The notes under the pieces are model-generated. The model saw only the letters and a program-made list of their open reading frames with translations. It was not told where the DNA came from and searched no databases. A stretch of 64,000 nt of DNA from Rathayibacter sp. VKM Ac-2759 (lineage in GTDB: Bacteria; Actinomycetota; Actinomycetes; Actinomycetales; Microbacteriaceae), in contig NZ_CP047176.1 of NCBI RefSeq assembly GCF_009834225.1, positions 124,001 through 188,000 on the forward strand, read 5' to 3'. Position 1 is the stretch's first letter, and every line of letters begins with the position of its first letter. Of the stretch, positions 36,959-44,617 are shown piece after piece. The translations under genes were made by a program, and so were the position numbers.

Positions 36959-39102
36959 TGGTCGACGAGCGCGGTCGCGAGGGCGGCGAGGGCGGGGGAG
37001 CGGAGCGCCCCCAGGAACCCGGGCGATCGGCCGGCGGGAGCGACTGGCTCCTGCAGCAGCTCAGCGACGGCCGCCTGAAGAGCATCTTCGACGCGCCGCG
37101 GAAGCGGCCGGGGCAACCGCTCACGCCCGCCGCCGAGGAGGCGGGTGAGGTCGGCCCGGAGGCGGAGACCGCGCCTGTCGACCCCGAGGCTCCCGCACGC
37201 GGGGACGAGACGCCGGAGGTCCCGGACGGCGCCGACTCCGACACCGGCAGCGATAGCGACGTCGACTCCGACAGCGTCGCCGACTCCGAGGCCGAGCAGC
37301 CCGCGGCGCCGGGGACCCGGCCCGTCGCCTCCGCGACGTGGCCGGCCGAGCCGCTCCGCGTCGACCCCGCACCGTCCGTCGACGCGGCGTCGAGGGAGTC
37401 GATCGCGACCCCCGAGCCCTCGGCCGAGTCGCCGAGCGCCGGTGCCCCGGCTCCGGAGGACACCGCTGATCGGCCCGAGCAGCCTCCAGCGGATCGCGCG
37501 CCGGCCCGCCCCGCGGACCTCGAGGGGTCGACACCTCCCGAGTCCGCGCCGCCCGCTCCCGAGTCCGCGCCGCCCGGTTCCGAGGACACGTCGCCGCGAC
37601 CGGAGGACCCCTCGCCGTCGACTCCCGTCGCCGGTGACGCCGAGGCGCCGGCGGAGTCACCGCGCGCCGAGCGGCCCGCCGCGGCGTCCGCGCCCGCGGC
37701 TGTCGAGCCACGGCCCTCCGAGCCGGCACCCGTCGTCCCCGCCCCCGTGAACCCTGCTCCCGCCCAGTCCGCGCCCGTGGTCGCCCCTGCCGCTGCACCG
37801 CGTCCCCCGCTGCCGGCCGCGGAGCCCCCGCGGGATCTGCCGACGGCGCCCCCGCGTCTGCGCGCCGAGGCGCGACTCCGTGACGACCGTCCGGAGGGCG
37901 CGACGCCGCCCGCCCCGCGCGACCCGGCCGAGGCCGACGCCGCCTCCTCCGATGCCGTCTACCACTGGCCGGATCCGCGCGGCGGCTGGGACGCCGCTCC
38001 CGTCTGGGAGGACGTCGTGGCTCCGCGCGAGGAGCCGGACGACGACGGCGGCGATGAGGAGCTGTGGCGCGAGACCGCCGGCGTCTACGCCTGGAACCTC
38101 GAGCCGACCCTCGACGACGACGAGCCGGAGACCGTCGGGCACGAGTCCGACCCGGCGGGCGAGGCGCCCGCGACCGGATCCGACGCCCCGTTCCACACGG
38201 CGGCCGCCTCCGCCCACGTGAACGCCGCCGGCGCCAAGGAGCCGCGCCGGGGATCCCGCACCGAGAAGACGCGCACGCCGCGGGAGCCGGTCGCGCCGGC
38301 GGAGCCGCGTGCCCCCAAGGAGCCCCGCGCCGCGAAGGAGCCGCGCGCCGCGAAGGAGCCGCGCGCCGCGAAGGAGCCGCGCGCCGCGAAAGAGCCGCGT
38401 GCCGCCAAGGAGCCTCGCGCTCCGAAAGAGCCTCGTGCTCCCCGGGAGCCGCGCGTCTTCCGAGGCCCGCGCACCGCGACCACGTCGAGCGCCTCCCGCC
38501 CGTCTGCCGAGCGCACGGCCGGCCGTCGCCGCCTGCTGATCGGCCTGATCGCCGCGGGCGCCGTCATCGTGCTCGCCGCGCTCGTCGCCCTGGGCATCGC
38601 GGTCGGCTCGGCGGGTGGTGACTCCGACGGCGCCGCGGCACCCGTGCCCGCCACGACCGACTCCGCCACCGCATCGCCCGAGCCGTCCGCGACCCCGACC
38701 GCCGAGATCCCGACCGTGGGCCCGCTCCCGGCCGGCACCTGGGCGTGGAGCACCCTCCTCGGCGGCGAGTGCCTGCAGCCCTTCGACTCGGTGTGGGCCG
38801 AGGAGTTCACCGTCGTCGACTGCGCCACGGCGCACACCGCCGAGATGGTCGACACCGGTCAGCTGACCGACGCGGCCTTCCCCGGTCAGGAGGCGCTCGC
38901 CGTCTCGGTCGCCTCGATCTGCCAGGCCGAGGGAGTGGTCGACGTGACCGGAGCCGAGGCCTACGGCGACGTCCAGGTGTCGGGCGCGTTCCCGGTCACC
39001 CAGGAGCAGTGGGACGCGGGCGAGCGCAGCTACTACTGCTTCGTCGACCGAGCCGGCGGGGGCGAGCTGATCGGCTCGCTCGACGGGACGCCCTCCGCCT
39101 AG
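36958..39102 (+). CDS. Pro/Ala-rich single-pass membrane protein with septum-formation-like C-terminal domain
   Basis: 714 aa. Residues 1-450 are low-complexity Pro/Ala/Glu/Ser with acidic Asp/Ser runs and are probably disordered and cytoplasmic. Residues about 440-500 are a basic KEPRA-type pentapeptide-plus-Ala repeat of around nine units. One membrane helix, LLIGLIAAGAVIVLAALVALGIAVG, lies at about 526-550. The external C-terminus (600-714) has four Cys and matches the septum-formation domain (GECLQPF..VVDCATAHTAEMV, AQWDAGERSYYCFV-like). It may link cytoplasmic binding to an envelope role. Translationally coupled to pyrE. Confidence 0.78.
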   Translation: MVDERGREGGEGGGAERPQEPGRSAGGSDWLLQQLSDGRLKSIFDAPRKRPGQPLTPAAEEAGEVGPEAETAPVDPEAPARGDETPEVPDGADSDTGSDSDVDSDSVADSEAEQPAAPGTRPVASATWPAEPLRVDPAPSVDAASRESIATPEPSAESPSAGAPAPEDTADRPEQPPADRAPARPADLEGSTPPESAPPAPESAPPGSEDTSPRPEDPSPSTPVAGDAEAPAESPRAERPAAASAPAAVEPRPSEPAPVVPAPVNPAPAQSAPVVAPAAAPRPPLPAAEPPRDLPTAPPRLRAEARLRDDRPEGATPPAPRDPAEADAASSDAVYHWPDPRGGWDAAPVWEDVVAPREEPDDDGGDEELWRETAGVYAWNLEPTLDDDEPETVGHESDPAGEAPATGSDAPFHTAAASAHVNAAGAKEPRRGSRTEKTRTPREPVAPAEPRAPKEPRAAKEPRAAKEPRAAKEPRAAKEPRAAKEPRAPKEPRAPREPRVFRGPRTATTSSASRPSAERTAGRRRLLIGLIAAGAVIVLAALVALGIAVGSAGGDSDGAAAPVPATTDSATASPEPSATPTAEIPTVGPLPAGTWAWSTLLGGECLQPFDSVWAEEFTVVDCATAHTAEMVDTGQLTDAAFPGQEALAVSVASICQAEGVVDVTGAEAYGDVQVSGAFPVTQEQWDAGERSYYCFVDRAGGGELIGSLDGTPSA

Positions 39103-39113
39103 GGGTGCCGTCC

Positions 39114-39770
39114 GTGACCGAGGACAACGCGCCGACCGAGGAAGCCGGGCCCTCCGCCTCCGTCGAGGCCACGACGAACGGCGTCGGACCGTGGCAGGGC
39201 GAGTGGCCGACCGACGCGCGGCTCGACCCCGAGCTGCTCGCGCACGGCGACTCCCGCAACGTCGTCGACCGCTTCCGCTACTGGCGGATGGACGCGATCG
39301 TCGCCGAGCTCGACAGCACGCGGCACCCGTTCCACGTCGCCATCGAGAACTGGCAGCACGACATGAACATCGGCTCGATCGTCCGCAGCGCCAACGCGTT
39401 CGGGGCCGAGGCCGTGCACATCGTCGGGCGCCGCCGCTGGAACAAGCGCGGCGCGATGGTGACCGACCGCTACCAGCACGTGCAGCACCACGAGACGGTC
39501 GCCGACCTCGTGCAGTGGGCGGCGGAGGCGGAGGTGCCGCTGATCGCGATCGACAACGTCCCGGGCTGCGTGCCCCTCGAGACCTACGCCCTGCCGGAGC
39601 GGTGCGTGCTGCTGTTCGGGCAGGAGGGTCCGGGGCTGTCCGCGGAGGCGCTCGCCGCCTCCGACGCGATCCTCGAGATCTCGCAGTTCGGCTCGACCCG
39701 CTCGATCAACGCCTCGGCCGCGGCCGCCGTGACGATGCACGCCTGGGTCCTGCAGCACGTCCGCTTCTGA
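39114..39770 (+). CDS. TrmH/SpoU-family RNA 2'-O-methyltransferase
   Basis: 218-aa SPOUT methyltransferase that would methylate a ribose in tRNA or rRNA using SAM. The three trefoil-knot motifs are visible: NIGSIVRSANAFGAEAVHIVG (motif 1, catalytic Arg), LFGQEGPGLS (motif 2) and SINASAAAAVTMHAW (motif 3). GTG 39114 is chosen because AGGGG lies 8 bp upstream; GTG 39105 is too close. It follows the septum-like gene by 11 bp. Confidence 0.88.
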   Translation: MTEDNAPTEEAGPSASVEATTNGVGPWQGEWPTDARLDPELLAHGDSRNVVDRFRYWRMDAIVAELDSTRHPFHVAIENWQHDMNIGSIVRSANAFGAEAVHIVGRRRWNKRGAMVTDRYQHVQHHETVADLVQWAAEAEVPLIAIDNVPGCVPLETYALPERCVLLFGQEGPGLSAEALAASDAILEISQFGSTRSINASAAAAVTMHAWVLQHVRF

Positions 39771-39821
39771 GAACGCGGCCTCACCGGCTTCCTCGCCGAT
39801 CGAACAGCGGACCCGCATACC

Positions 39822-39866
39822 TGCCGGTCGAGCAGCCCCGCAGGGGCGTGTCGGGACCCGTCGGCA
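39822..39866. repeat. REP-like palindromic element, copy 1
   Basis: Ends TGCCG and CGGCA, with the internal hairpin AGCCCC/GGGGC. It resembles the short palindromes scattered between genes in Micrococcales. Confidence 0.6.
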
Positions 39867-39899
39867 TCCGCAGATCGGCCTCTGATCCGGCCTTCTGAC

Positions 39900-39947
39900 G
39901 CTGGTGTATCTCGATACGCCTGCTGCGCGGGCTGCTCGATCAGCAGG
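39900..39947. repeat. REP-like palindromic element, copy 2
   Basis: Imperfect palindrome beginning GCTGGTGTATCTCGATACG and ending CTCGATCAGCAGG. The TATCTCGATACG phrase followed by a GCGC hairpin and CTCGAtCAGC is familiar from intergenic repeats of Microbacteriaceae. Confidence 0.6.
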
Positions 39948-40149
39948 AAGCGCTCCGCCTGCGCCGGATGTCGGAGAGGTACCCGCACGCGCTCGTGGGA
40001 GGAGGTCGATCCGTCATGAATGGCTGGCTCGAGTCGCCCCGGGGAGCCGTTCGCGACCGATCGACCCTCGACCGGGAGACCCGGGCGCAGACGGCGTCCC
40101 CCGGACCGCCGTTCGCGCTGCGCGTGCGGGCGACGGAGTCCGGGTCGGC

Positions 40150-40968
40150 TCAGACGACGGCGTCGGGCGGGAACTCCGACTCGATCGGCTCGGACGAGAG
40201 CAGCTCGTGCACGCCGCTCAGCACCTCGTCGGGACGGAACGGGTAGCGCTCCATCTCGGCGCGGTCGCTGATGCCCGTGAGCACCAGGACCGTGTGCAGG
40301 CCGGCCTCGATGCCCGCGATGATGTCGGTGTCCATGCGGTCGCCGATCATGCCGGTGTTCTCGCTGTGCGCGCCGATCTTGTTCATCGCCGACCGGAACA
40401 TCATCGGGTTCGGCTTGCCGACCACGTACGGGTCCTTGCCGGTCGCCTTCGTGATCAGCGCCGCGATCGCTCCGGTCGCCGGCATCACGCCCTCGGCACT
40501 GGGCCCGGTCGCGTCCGGATTGGTCACGATGAACCGGGCGCCGTTGACGATCAGGCGGATCGCCTTCGTGATCGCCTCGAAGCTGTAGTTGCGGGTCTCG
40601 CCGACGACCACGTAGTCGGGCGCCGTCTCGGTCATGATGAAGCCGGCCTCGTGGAGCGCCGTCGTGATGCCGGCCTCGCCGATCACGAACGCACTGCCCC
40701 CTGGCATCTGCGACGCGCAGAAATCGGCCGTCGCGAGGGCGCTCGTCCAGATCCGCTCCTCGGGCACGTGCAGCCCCGACGCCCGCAGCCGCGCCGCCAG
40801 ATCCCGCGGAGTGAAGATCGAGTTGTTGGTGAGCACCAGGAACGGGACACCGGCGTCCGTCCACTCCTGGATCAGCTCGGGCGCCCCGGGGAGCGCCTTG
40901 TTCTCGTGCACCAGCACGCCGTCCATGTCGGTCAGCCAGCACTCGACATCATTGCGGTTAGTCGCCAT
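40150..40968 (-). CDS. HAD-superfamily phosphatase, NagD-like (HAD-IIA)
   Basis: 272-aa phosphatase, probably acting on a small phosphate metabolite. Motif I is LTDMDGVLVHE, motif II VLTNNS, motif III with Lys in GKPNPMMF, and motif IV GDRMDTDIIAG, so all four are intact. The C2-type cap between motifs II and III places it with NagD/phosphoglycolate-type enzymes. The gene is leaderless from a TAGCAT box, and the region just upstream is a structured repeat element. Confidence 0.92.
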   Translation of the reverse strand: MATNRNDVECWLTDMDGVLVHENKALPGAPELIQEWTDAGVPFLVLTNNSIFTPRDLAARLRASGLHVPEERIWTSALATADFCASQMPGGSAFVIGEAGITTALHEAGFIMTETAPDYVVVGETRNYSFEAITKAIRLIVNGARFIVTNPDATGPSAEGVMPATGAIAALITKATGKDPYVVGKPNPMMFRSAMNKIGAHSENTGMIGDRMDTDIIAGIEAGLHTVLVLTGISDRAEMERYPFRPDEVLSGVHELLSSEPIESEFPPDAVV

Positions 40969-40974
40969 CCCCCG

Positions 40975-40980
40975 ATGCTA
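40975..40980 (-). promoter_or_regulatory. -10 box for the leaderless NagD-like gene
   Basis: TAGCAT on the minus strand (40980 to 40975), 6 bp before the start. Element copy A begins 2 bp further upstream, so its arm contains the -35 zone. Confidence 0.55.
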
Positions 40981-40981
40981 T

Positions 40982-41093
40982 CCGCGGATCGCCGCCCGGT
41001 CGCGGCGCTCGCGGCGTTGTCGTCGGTCGCCGTAGCTCCGCTACGACTTCCTCCTCCGCCTTGCGATCACCACGACCGGACGACGATCCGCGG
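40982..41093. repeat. Structured repeat element, copy A
   Basis: Arms 40982-41002 (CCGCGGATCG...) and 41073-41093 are inverted repeats, 19 of 21 matching. The core includes the perfect hairpin CGTAGC-TCC-GCTACG at 41031-41045 and the pyrimidine run CTTCCTCCTCCGCC. The core is nearly identical to copy D at 41849-41956, but the arms differ in sequence. Confidence 0.85.
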
Positions 41094-41280
41094 GTGGGCG
41101 GGGGGGGCGACGTTGTCGCGCGTCGCGGTGGTTCCGGTGCGACTCCTTGCTCCGCCTTGCGATCACCACGATCGGGCGACGATCCCGGGGTGGGCGGGGG
41201 CCGCGGCGTTGTCGCGCGATGCCGTGGTTCCGGGACGACTCCTGACGCGCCTTGCGGGCGCCGCGATCGGACGAGGGGCC
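41094..41280. repeat. Degenerate tandem copies B and C of the element
   Basis: CGTTGTCG recurs at 41015, 41111 and 41207, an exact 96-bp period. CTCCGCCTTGCGATCACCACGA and the G-rich spacer GGTGGGCGGGG also recur. The core hairpin is lost in B and C. They lie in the 408-bp gap between the NagD-like gene and the DUF3151 gene; 41281-41365 holds nothing else recognisable. Confidence 0.8.
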
Positions 41281-41365
41281 GGCCAGGGAGCTCGGCGATG
41301 GTGGAGCCGGGCGACCTCGCGGGAGATCGGACGGGGCTCCCCGGACCGGCACAGGAGGAGCGGGA

Positions 41366-41371
41366 TAGCCT
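41366..41371 (+). promoter_or_regulatory. -10 box for leaderless DUF3151 gene
   Basis: TAGCCT ends 6 bp before ATG 41378. Confidence 0.6.
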
Positions 41372-41377
41372 GGGGGC

Positions 41378-41857
41378 ATGAGTGGCGAGAACCTGCTGGG
41401 CCCCGAACCGACCCTCCTCCCCGACGAGCCCGCGGTGACCGCGGCACTCGCCAAGCACACGAACCCCGGAGCCGTCGAGTTCGCCGCGCTCGCCGCAGCG
41501 CACCCGCGCTCCCCGCTCGCCTGGGCCCTGCTGGCCGACAGTGTCTGGGGGATCGACGCCGCGCTGCCCTCCTACGCCTACGCCCGCGTCGGCTACCACC
41601 GCGGCCTCGACCTCCTCCGCACCGCCGGCTGGCGCGGCCAAGGCCCCATCCCCTGGCGCCACGGACCCAACCGCGGCTTCCTCCTCGCCCTCTACGCCCT
41701 CCGCCGCGCCGCCGAATCGATCGGCGAGACCGACGAGGTCGACCGCCTCACCGGCTTCCTCCAGCAGGCCGACCCCATCGCGATCCCCGAGATCGAGCGG
41801 TACCACGAGGATGCATTACCCCCCACCGCCGCCATCGTCATCCTCGGGGCGGATTAG
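41378..41857 (+). CDS. DUF3151 domain-containing protein
   Basis: 159-aa soluble helical protein of an actinobacteria-only family without known role. Seen: LAKHTNPGAVEFAALAAAHPRSPLAWALLADSV, ALPSYAYARVGYHRGLDLLR and PNRGFLLALYALRRAAESIGE, a TPR-like arrangement. The last codons and TAG stop lie inside the left arm of structured element D, so the element forms the transcript's 3' end. The gene is leaderless. Confidence 0.85.
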   Translation: MSGENLLGPEPTLLPDEPAVTAALAKHTNPGAVEFAALAAAHPRSPLAWALLADSVWGIDAALPSYAYARVGYHRGLDLLRTAGWRGQGPIPWRHGPNRGFLLALYALRRAAESIGETDEVDRLTGFLQQADPIAIPEIERYHEDALPPTAAIVILGAD

Positions 41858-41956
41858 CGCTCAGTCACGCCGCTCGCGGCGTTGTCGTCGGGCGCCGTAG
41901 CTCCGCTACGACTTCCTCCTCCGCCTTGCGATCACCGCAACTGAGCGCTAATCCGC
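41849..41956. repeat. Structured repeat element, copy D
   Basis: Arms 41849-41865 and 41940-41956 are a perfect 17-bp inverted repeat (GCGGATTAGCGCTCAGT). The core contains GCCGCTCGCGGC and the perfect hairpin CGTAGC-TCC-GCTACG, as in copy A. The left arm includes the stop codon of the DUF3151 gene, so it may also act as terminator. Confidence 0.88.
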
Positions 41957-41970
41957 ACACGGTTGCAGGC

Positions 41971-42300
41971 GGGGCCGTGCCTGCGGCACGAGCCTTGAGG
42001 GGCCGCGCTTTCAGCGCGAGCGGTAGCCAGGGGGCCGCGCCTTCGGCGCGAGCGGTAGCCGGAGGGGCCGCGCTTTCAGCGCGAGCAGTACCCAGGGGGC
42101 CGCGCTTTCAGCGCGAGCAGTAGCCAGGGGGCCGCGCTTTCAGCGCGAGCGGTAGCCGGGGGGCCGCGCTTTCAGCGCGAGCGGTAGCCGGGGGGCCGCG
42201 CCTTCGGCGCGAGCAGTAGCCGGAGGGGCCGCGCTTTCAGCGCGAGCAGTGTCCAGGGAGGGGCGGGCCTTCGGCGTGAGCGGGTGCTGGGTGGGCGCGT
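41971..42300. repeat. Array of ~32-bp hairpin units (about 8 good, 3 degenerate)
   Basis: Units of 31-34 bp, each holding GGGGCCGCGC, a short loop and GCGCGAGC(A/G)GTAGCC. Two hairpin versions occur: CGCGCT-TTC-AGCGCG and CGCGCC-TTC-GGCGCG, so the closing T-A pair is replaced by C-G in units 2 and 7. The first unit (41971) has CGTGC/GCACG. Units decay at the right end. 42301-42460 holds no other feature I can support. The array lies between convergent genes. Confidence 0.88.
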
Positions 42301-42460
42301 CTTCGGGCGACGGTGGCGGGGGTCTGGGCGTGCAGCTGAGGCTGTGCGGGGCTTTCTGCACGAGGGTCGGGGGAGCGATCCGTTGAGCCTCGGTTGCGCG
42401 GGCCGAGAGGGTGCGCCGGGGGTCGGGCGCGCAGAAAGGGGCAGCGAGAGCGGGAAGGGG

Positions 42461-43705
42461 TCAGCGGTCGGGGGCGGCCGGGCGGGAGCGGAGGAAGGCG
42501 GCGGTCGCGAGGGACAGGAGGGCGCCGAGGGCGGCGGCGGAGGCGGTGACGGTGAAGCCGGACTGGGCGCCGGCGGACTCGACGGCGAGGCCGCTCAGGG
42601 CGGAACCGGCGGTGACGCCCAGGGCGAGGCCCGTGGGCGGCCAGGCGAGGGCCTCGGTGAGGCGGCTGCGGGGCGAGATCGTCTCGACGAGGCTCGAGCC
42701 GGTGATCAGGAGCGGCGAGGTCGCCAGGCCCGCGACGAAGGCCAGCACCGCGAGCACGGGCAGCGAACCGGCCAGCAGGAGCACGGGCACCACGACGCCG
42801 AAGACGAGGCCCGCGACGACGAAGCGCGAGCGCGGCGAGCCGGGCAGACGAGCGGCGCCCACGACGACTCCGGTGAGCACGCTGCCGATGCTGTACGCCG
42901 ACAGGAGGAGCCCCGACGCGGCCTCCGCGCCCGCCGCCTCCGCCGTGGCGATCGCGGCGACGTTGAACGAGCCGAAGACTCCGCCGATCGCGGCGAAGAC
43001 CGCGACGACGCCGACGAGCCCGAGGGGGAGGCGGATGCGCACCCTGGTCCGGTCGGCGACGGGCGCGAGCGGCGGCTGCGTACCCACCTGCGCGAGCAGG
43101 GCGACGCCTCCGACGAGCCCGATGCCCAGGCCCACGACGACGCCGGCGGCCGGGTGCACCAGCGTGGCGAGCAGCGTCACGACCGGCGGAGCGACGACGA
43201 AGGCGGCCTCGTCGGCCACCGACTCGACCGAGTACGCGGTGTGCCGGAGGGCCGGATCGGAGGTGGTGGCGCTCCAGCGCGAGCGGACGGCCGAGCCGAT
43301 GTCGATCACCGAGACGCCGGCGACGACGGCGAGCGCGAACCAGGTCCAGACCGGCGCGCCGAGCAGCACGGCGGCGACGAGGCCGAGGGAGGCGGCGACG
43401 AGCAGCGGGAGCGACAGGGCGAGCGCGCGGCGCTGGCCCCAGCGGTCCATGACCCGCGACCAGAGCGGGCCGGCCGCGGCGAGCGAGAGGGTCAGCGTCC
43501 CCGAGACGGCGCCGCCGAGCGCGTAGCTGCCCGAGACGTCCGTCACCATCACCAGGACGCCGATCGCGAGGCTGCCCTTGGGGAACCGCCCGATCCAGCC
43601 GGAGGAGGAGAAGGCGAGCGAGCCGGGGATCGCGAACGCCTGCGCGTACCGCCCGGTCGCGCGGCCGAGGGCTGATCGGCGCGGAGGCGCCTGGGGGTCT
43701 GGCAT
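42461..43705 (-). CDS. Major facilitator superfamily transporter
   Basis: 414-aa integral membrane protein with about twelve helices. The loop-2/3 motif LWSRVMDRWGQRRALALSL matches MFS motif A (GxxxDRxGRR). The second half restarts with VRIRLPLGLVGVVAVFAAIGGVFG. It resembles YbfB/AraJ-type efflux proteins. ATG 43705 begins MPDPQAPPRRSALGRA; an upstream extension of the frame covers the neighbouring promoter. The gene ends at the hairpin array. Substrate unknown. Confidence 0.88.
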   Translation of the reverse strand: MPDPQAPPRRSALGRATGRYAQAFAIPGSLAFSSSGWIGRFPKGSLAIGVLVMVTDVSGSYALGGAVSGTLTLSLAAAGPLWSRVMDRWGQRRALALSLPLLVAASLGLVAAVLLGAPVWTWFALAVVAGVSVIDIGSAVRSRWSATTSDPALRHTAYSVESVADEAAFVVAPPVVTLLATLVHPAAGVVVGLGIGLVGGVALLAQVGTQPPLAPVADRTRVRIRLPLGLVGVVAVFAAIGGVFGSFNVAAIATAEAAGAEAASGLLLSAYSIGSVLTGVVVGAARLPGSPRSRFVVAGLVFGVVVPVLLLAGSLPVLAVLAFVAGLATSPLLITGSSLVETISPRSRLTEALAWPPTGLALGVTAGSALSGLAVESAGAQSGFTVTASAAALGALLSLATAAFLRSRPAAPDR

Positions 43706-43807
43706 CGTCGGGTCCGAATCCTGGACGCCCGAAAGCGGAGGACGCTCCACTGGCTGCTCGGACGACCGGACGAGTCTACCGACCGCGACGGAGACGGCCG
43801 CGGCGAG

Positions 43808-43813
43808 CAGAAT
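43808..43813 (+). promoter_or_regulatory. -10 box for leaderless YjbR-type gene
   Basis: CAGAAT ends 6 bp before ATG 43820. Confidence 0.5.
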
Positions 43814-43819
43814 GGGGCG

Positions 43820-44197
43820 ATGGACCCCCTCGCGACCCTCCTGAACGAGCTGCCGGGTGCGGAGGCGAGCCACCCCTTCGGACCCGGCACCCTGGTCTGG
43901 AAGGTCGGCGGCAAGGTGTTCGCGCTCGAGTCGGAGCGGTTCGGCCGCCCGGTCGTGAGCGTGAAGGCGCTGCCCGAGAACGTGGTGCACCTGGTCGCCG
44001 GCGTCGACGGCGTCGAGCCCGGGTACCACCTGAACAAGCGGCACTGGGTGACCGTCGACGCCGGCGGGCGGGTCGACGAGGGGCTGCTGCTCGAGCTGGT
44101 GACCGAATCGCACGCGATCGTCGTCGCGAAGCTGCCGAAGCGCCTCCGCCTGACCCTCGACGGCACGGCGAGCGGCTCGCTGAACGACGACCGCTGA
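43820..44197 (+). CDS. MmcQ/YjbR family protein
   Basis: 125-aa protein of the CyaY-like YjbR fold. Seen: ASHPFGPGTLVWKVGGKVFAL, LPENVVHLVAGVDGVEPGYHLNKRHW and SHAIVVAKLPKRLR, the standard family positions. Members are sometimes labelled DNA-binding but their role is unproven. It is divergent from the MFS gene and appears leaderless. Confidence 0.88.
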   Translation: MDPLATLLNELPGAEASHPFGPGTLVWKVGGKVFALESERFGRPVVSVKALPENVVHLVAGVDGVEPGYHLNKRHWVTVDAGGRVDEGLLLELVTESHAIVVAKLPKRLRLTLDGTASGSLNDDR

Positions 44198-44248
44198 GGC
44201 GTGTTGCGGCGTGTGACGGGAGCGGGTGCGCCCGCGCGGGCGCGCGCC

Positions 44249-44254
44249 TAGCGT
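44249..44254 (+). promoter_or_regulatory. -10 box for the 106-aa hypothetical gene
   Basis: TAGCGT gives a leader of about 33 nt with GAGAGG before ATG 44294. Confidence 0.5.
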
Positions 44255-44293
44255 GGCGACGACGAATCACCCGCCCCGACGAGAGGCCCCGCG

Positions 44294-44614
44294 ATGTCCC
44301 CCCGCACCCGCCTGCAGATCACGGTCGAGACCGCCTGCGAGCGCGGCGGGATGTGCGTGCACGACCGCGCCGGTCACGGACTCGGCGCGCTGCAGCTGCG
44401 GTTGGCCCGCGCGACCCCGAGCGGCTGGACGGACGCGCTGGTCGCCTCCGTCGACGAGGACGGCTGGATCGGCCTGGTGGCCTGGGAGTCGGGCGCGACC
44501 GTGCGGGTCTGGCACCACGCGCCGACGGCGCTCGCCGCGGGCGCACCCGTCTCGCTGCACGAGCGCTACGGAGTGCTCGCGGCAGGAGACGGGCTGATCA
44601 GCGTCGCGCGCTGA
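44294..44614 (+). CDS. Hypothetical protein, small beta-type
   Basis: 106 aa with no signal or membrane helix. Short beta-like strands (LQITVETACERGGMCVHD, LVASVDEDGWIGLVAW, TVRVWHHAPTALAAG) end in ERYGVLAAGDGLISVAR. No family is recognised. It has its own -10 box and SD, and ends 3 bp before the stop of the convergent copper-protein gene. Confidence 0.65.
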   Translation: MSPRTRLQITVETACERGGMCVHDRAGHGLGALQLRLARATPSGWTDALVASVDEDGWIGLVAWESGATVRVWHHAPTALAAGAPVSLHERYGVLAAGDGLISVAR

Positions 44615-44617
44615 CGA

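Larger units (their letters stand above)
39771..40149. other. Gene-free stretch with REP-like palindromes
   Basis: Convergent intergenic region between the methyltransferase and the HAD phosphatase. The first half holds two REP-like palindromes, listed separately. The remainder (39950-40149) holds no promoter or ORF that I can support. Confidence 0.6.

Noticed and set aside
39968..40246. A 92-aa plus-strand ORF in the gap before the NagD-like gene.
   Set aside because: It runs into the convergent gene, has no SD or -10 box at fitting distance, and has no recognisable fold.
41971..42300. A CRISPR array, because of the regular ~32-bp units.
   Set aside because: The whole unit repeats with no unique spacers, and no cas genes are near.
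42140..42361. A minus-strand ORF with an ALKARP/ARAEGAAP repeat.
   Set aside because: It is the translation of the hairpin array; the repeat keeps stem pairing rather than codons, and unit lengths of 31-34 bp break the frame.
42284..43675. A 463-aa plus-strand ORF opposite the MFS gene.
   Set aside because: It is low-complexity Arg/Glu/Gly text with no motif, and a clear membrane transporter lies on the other strand.
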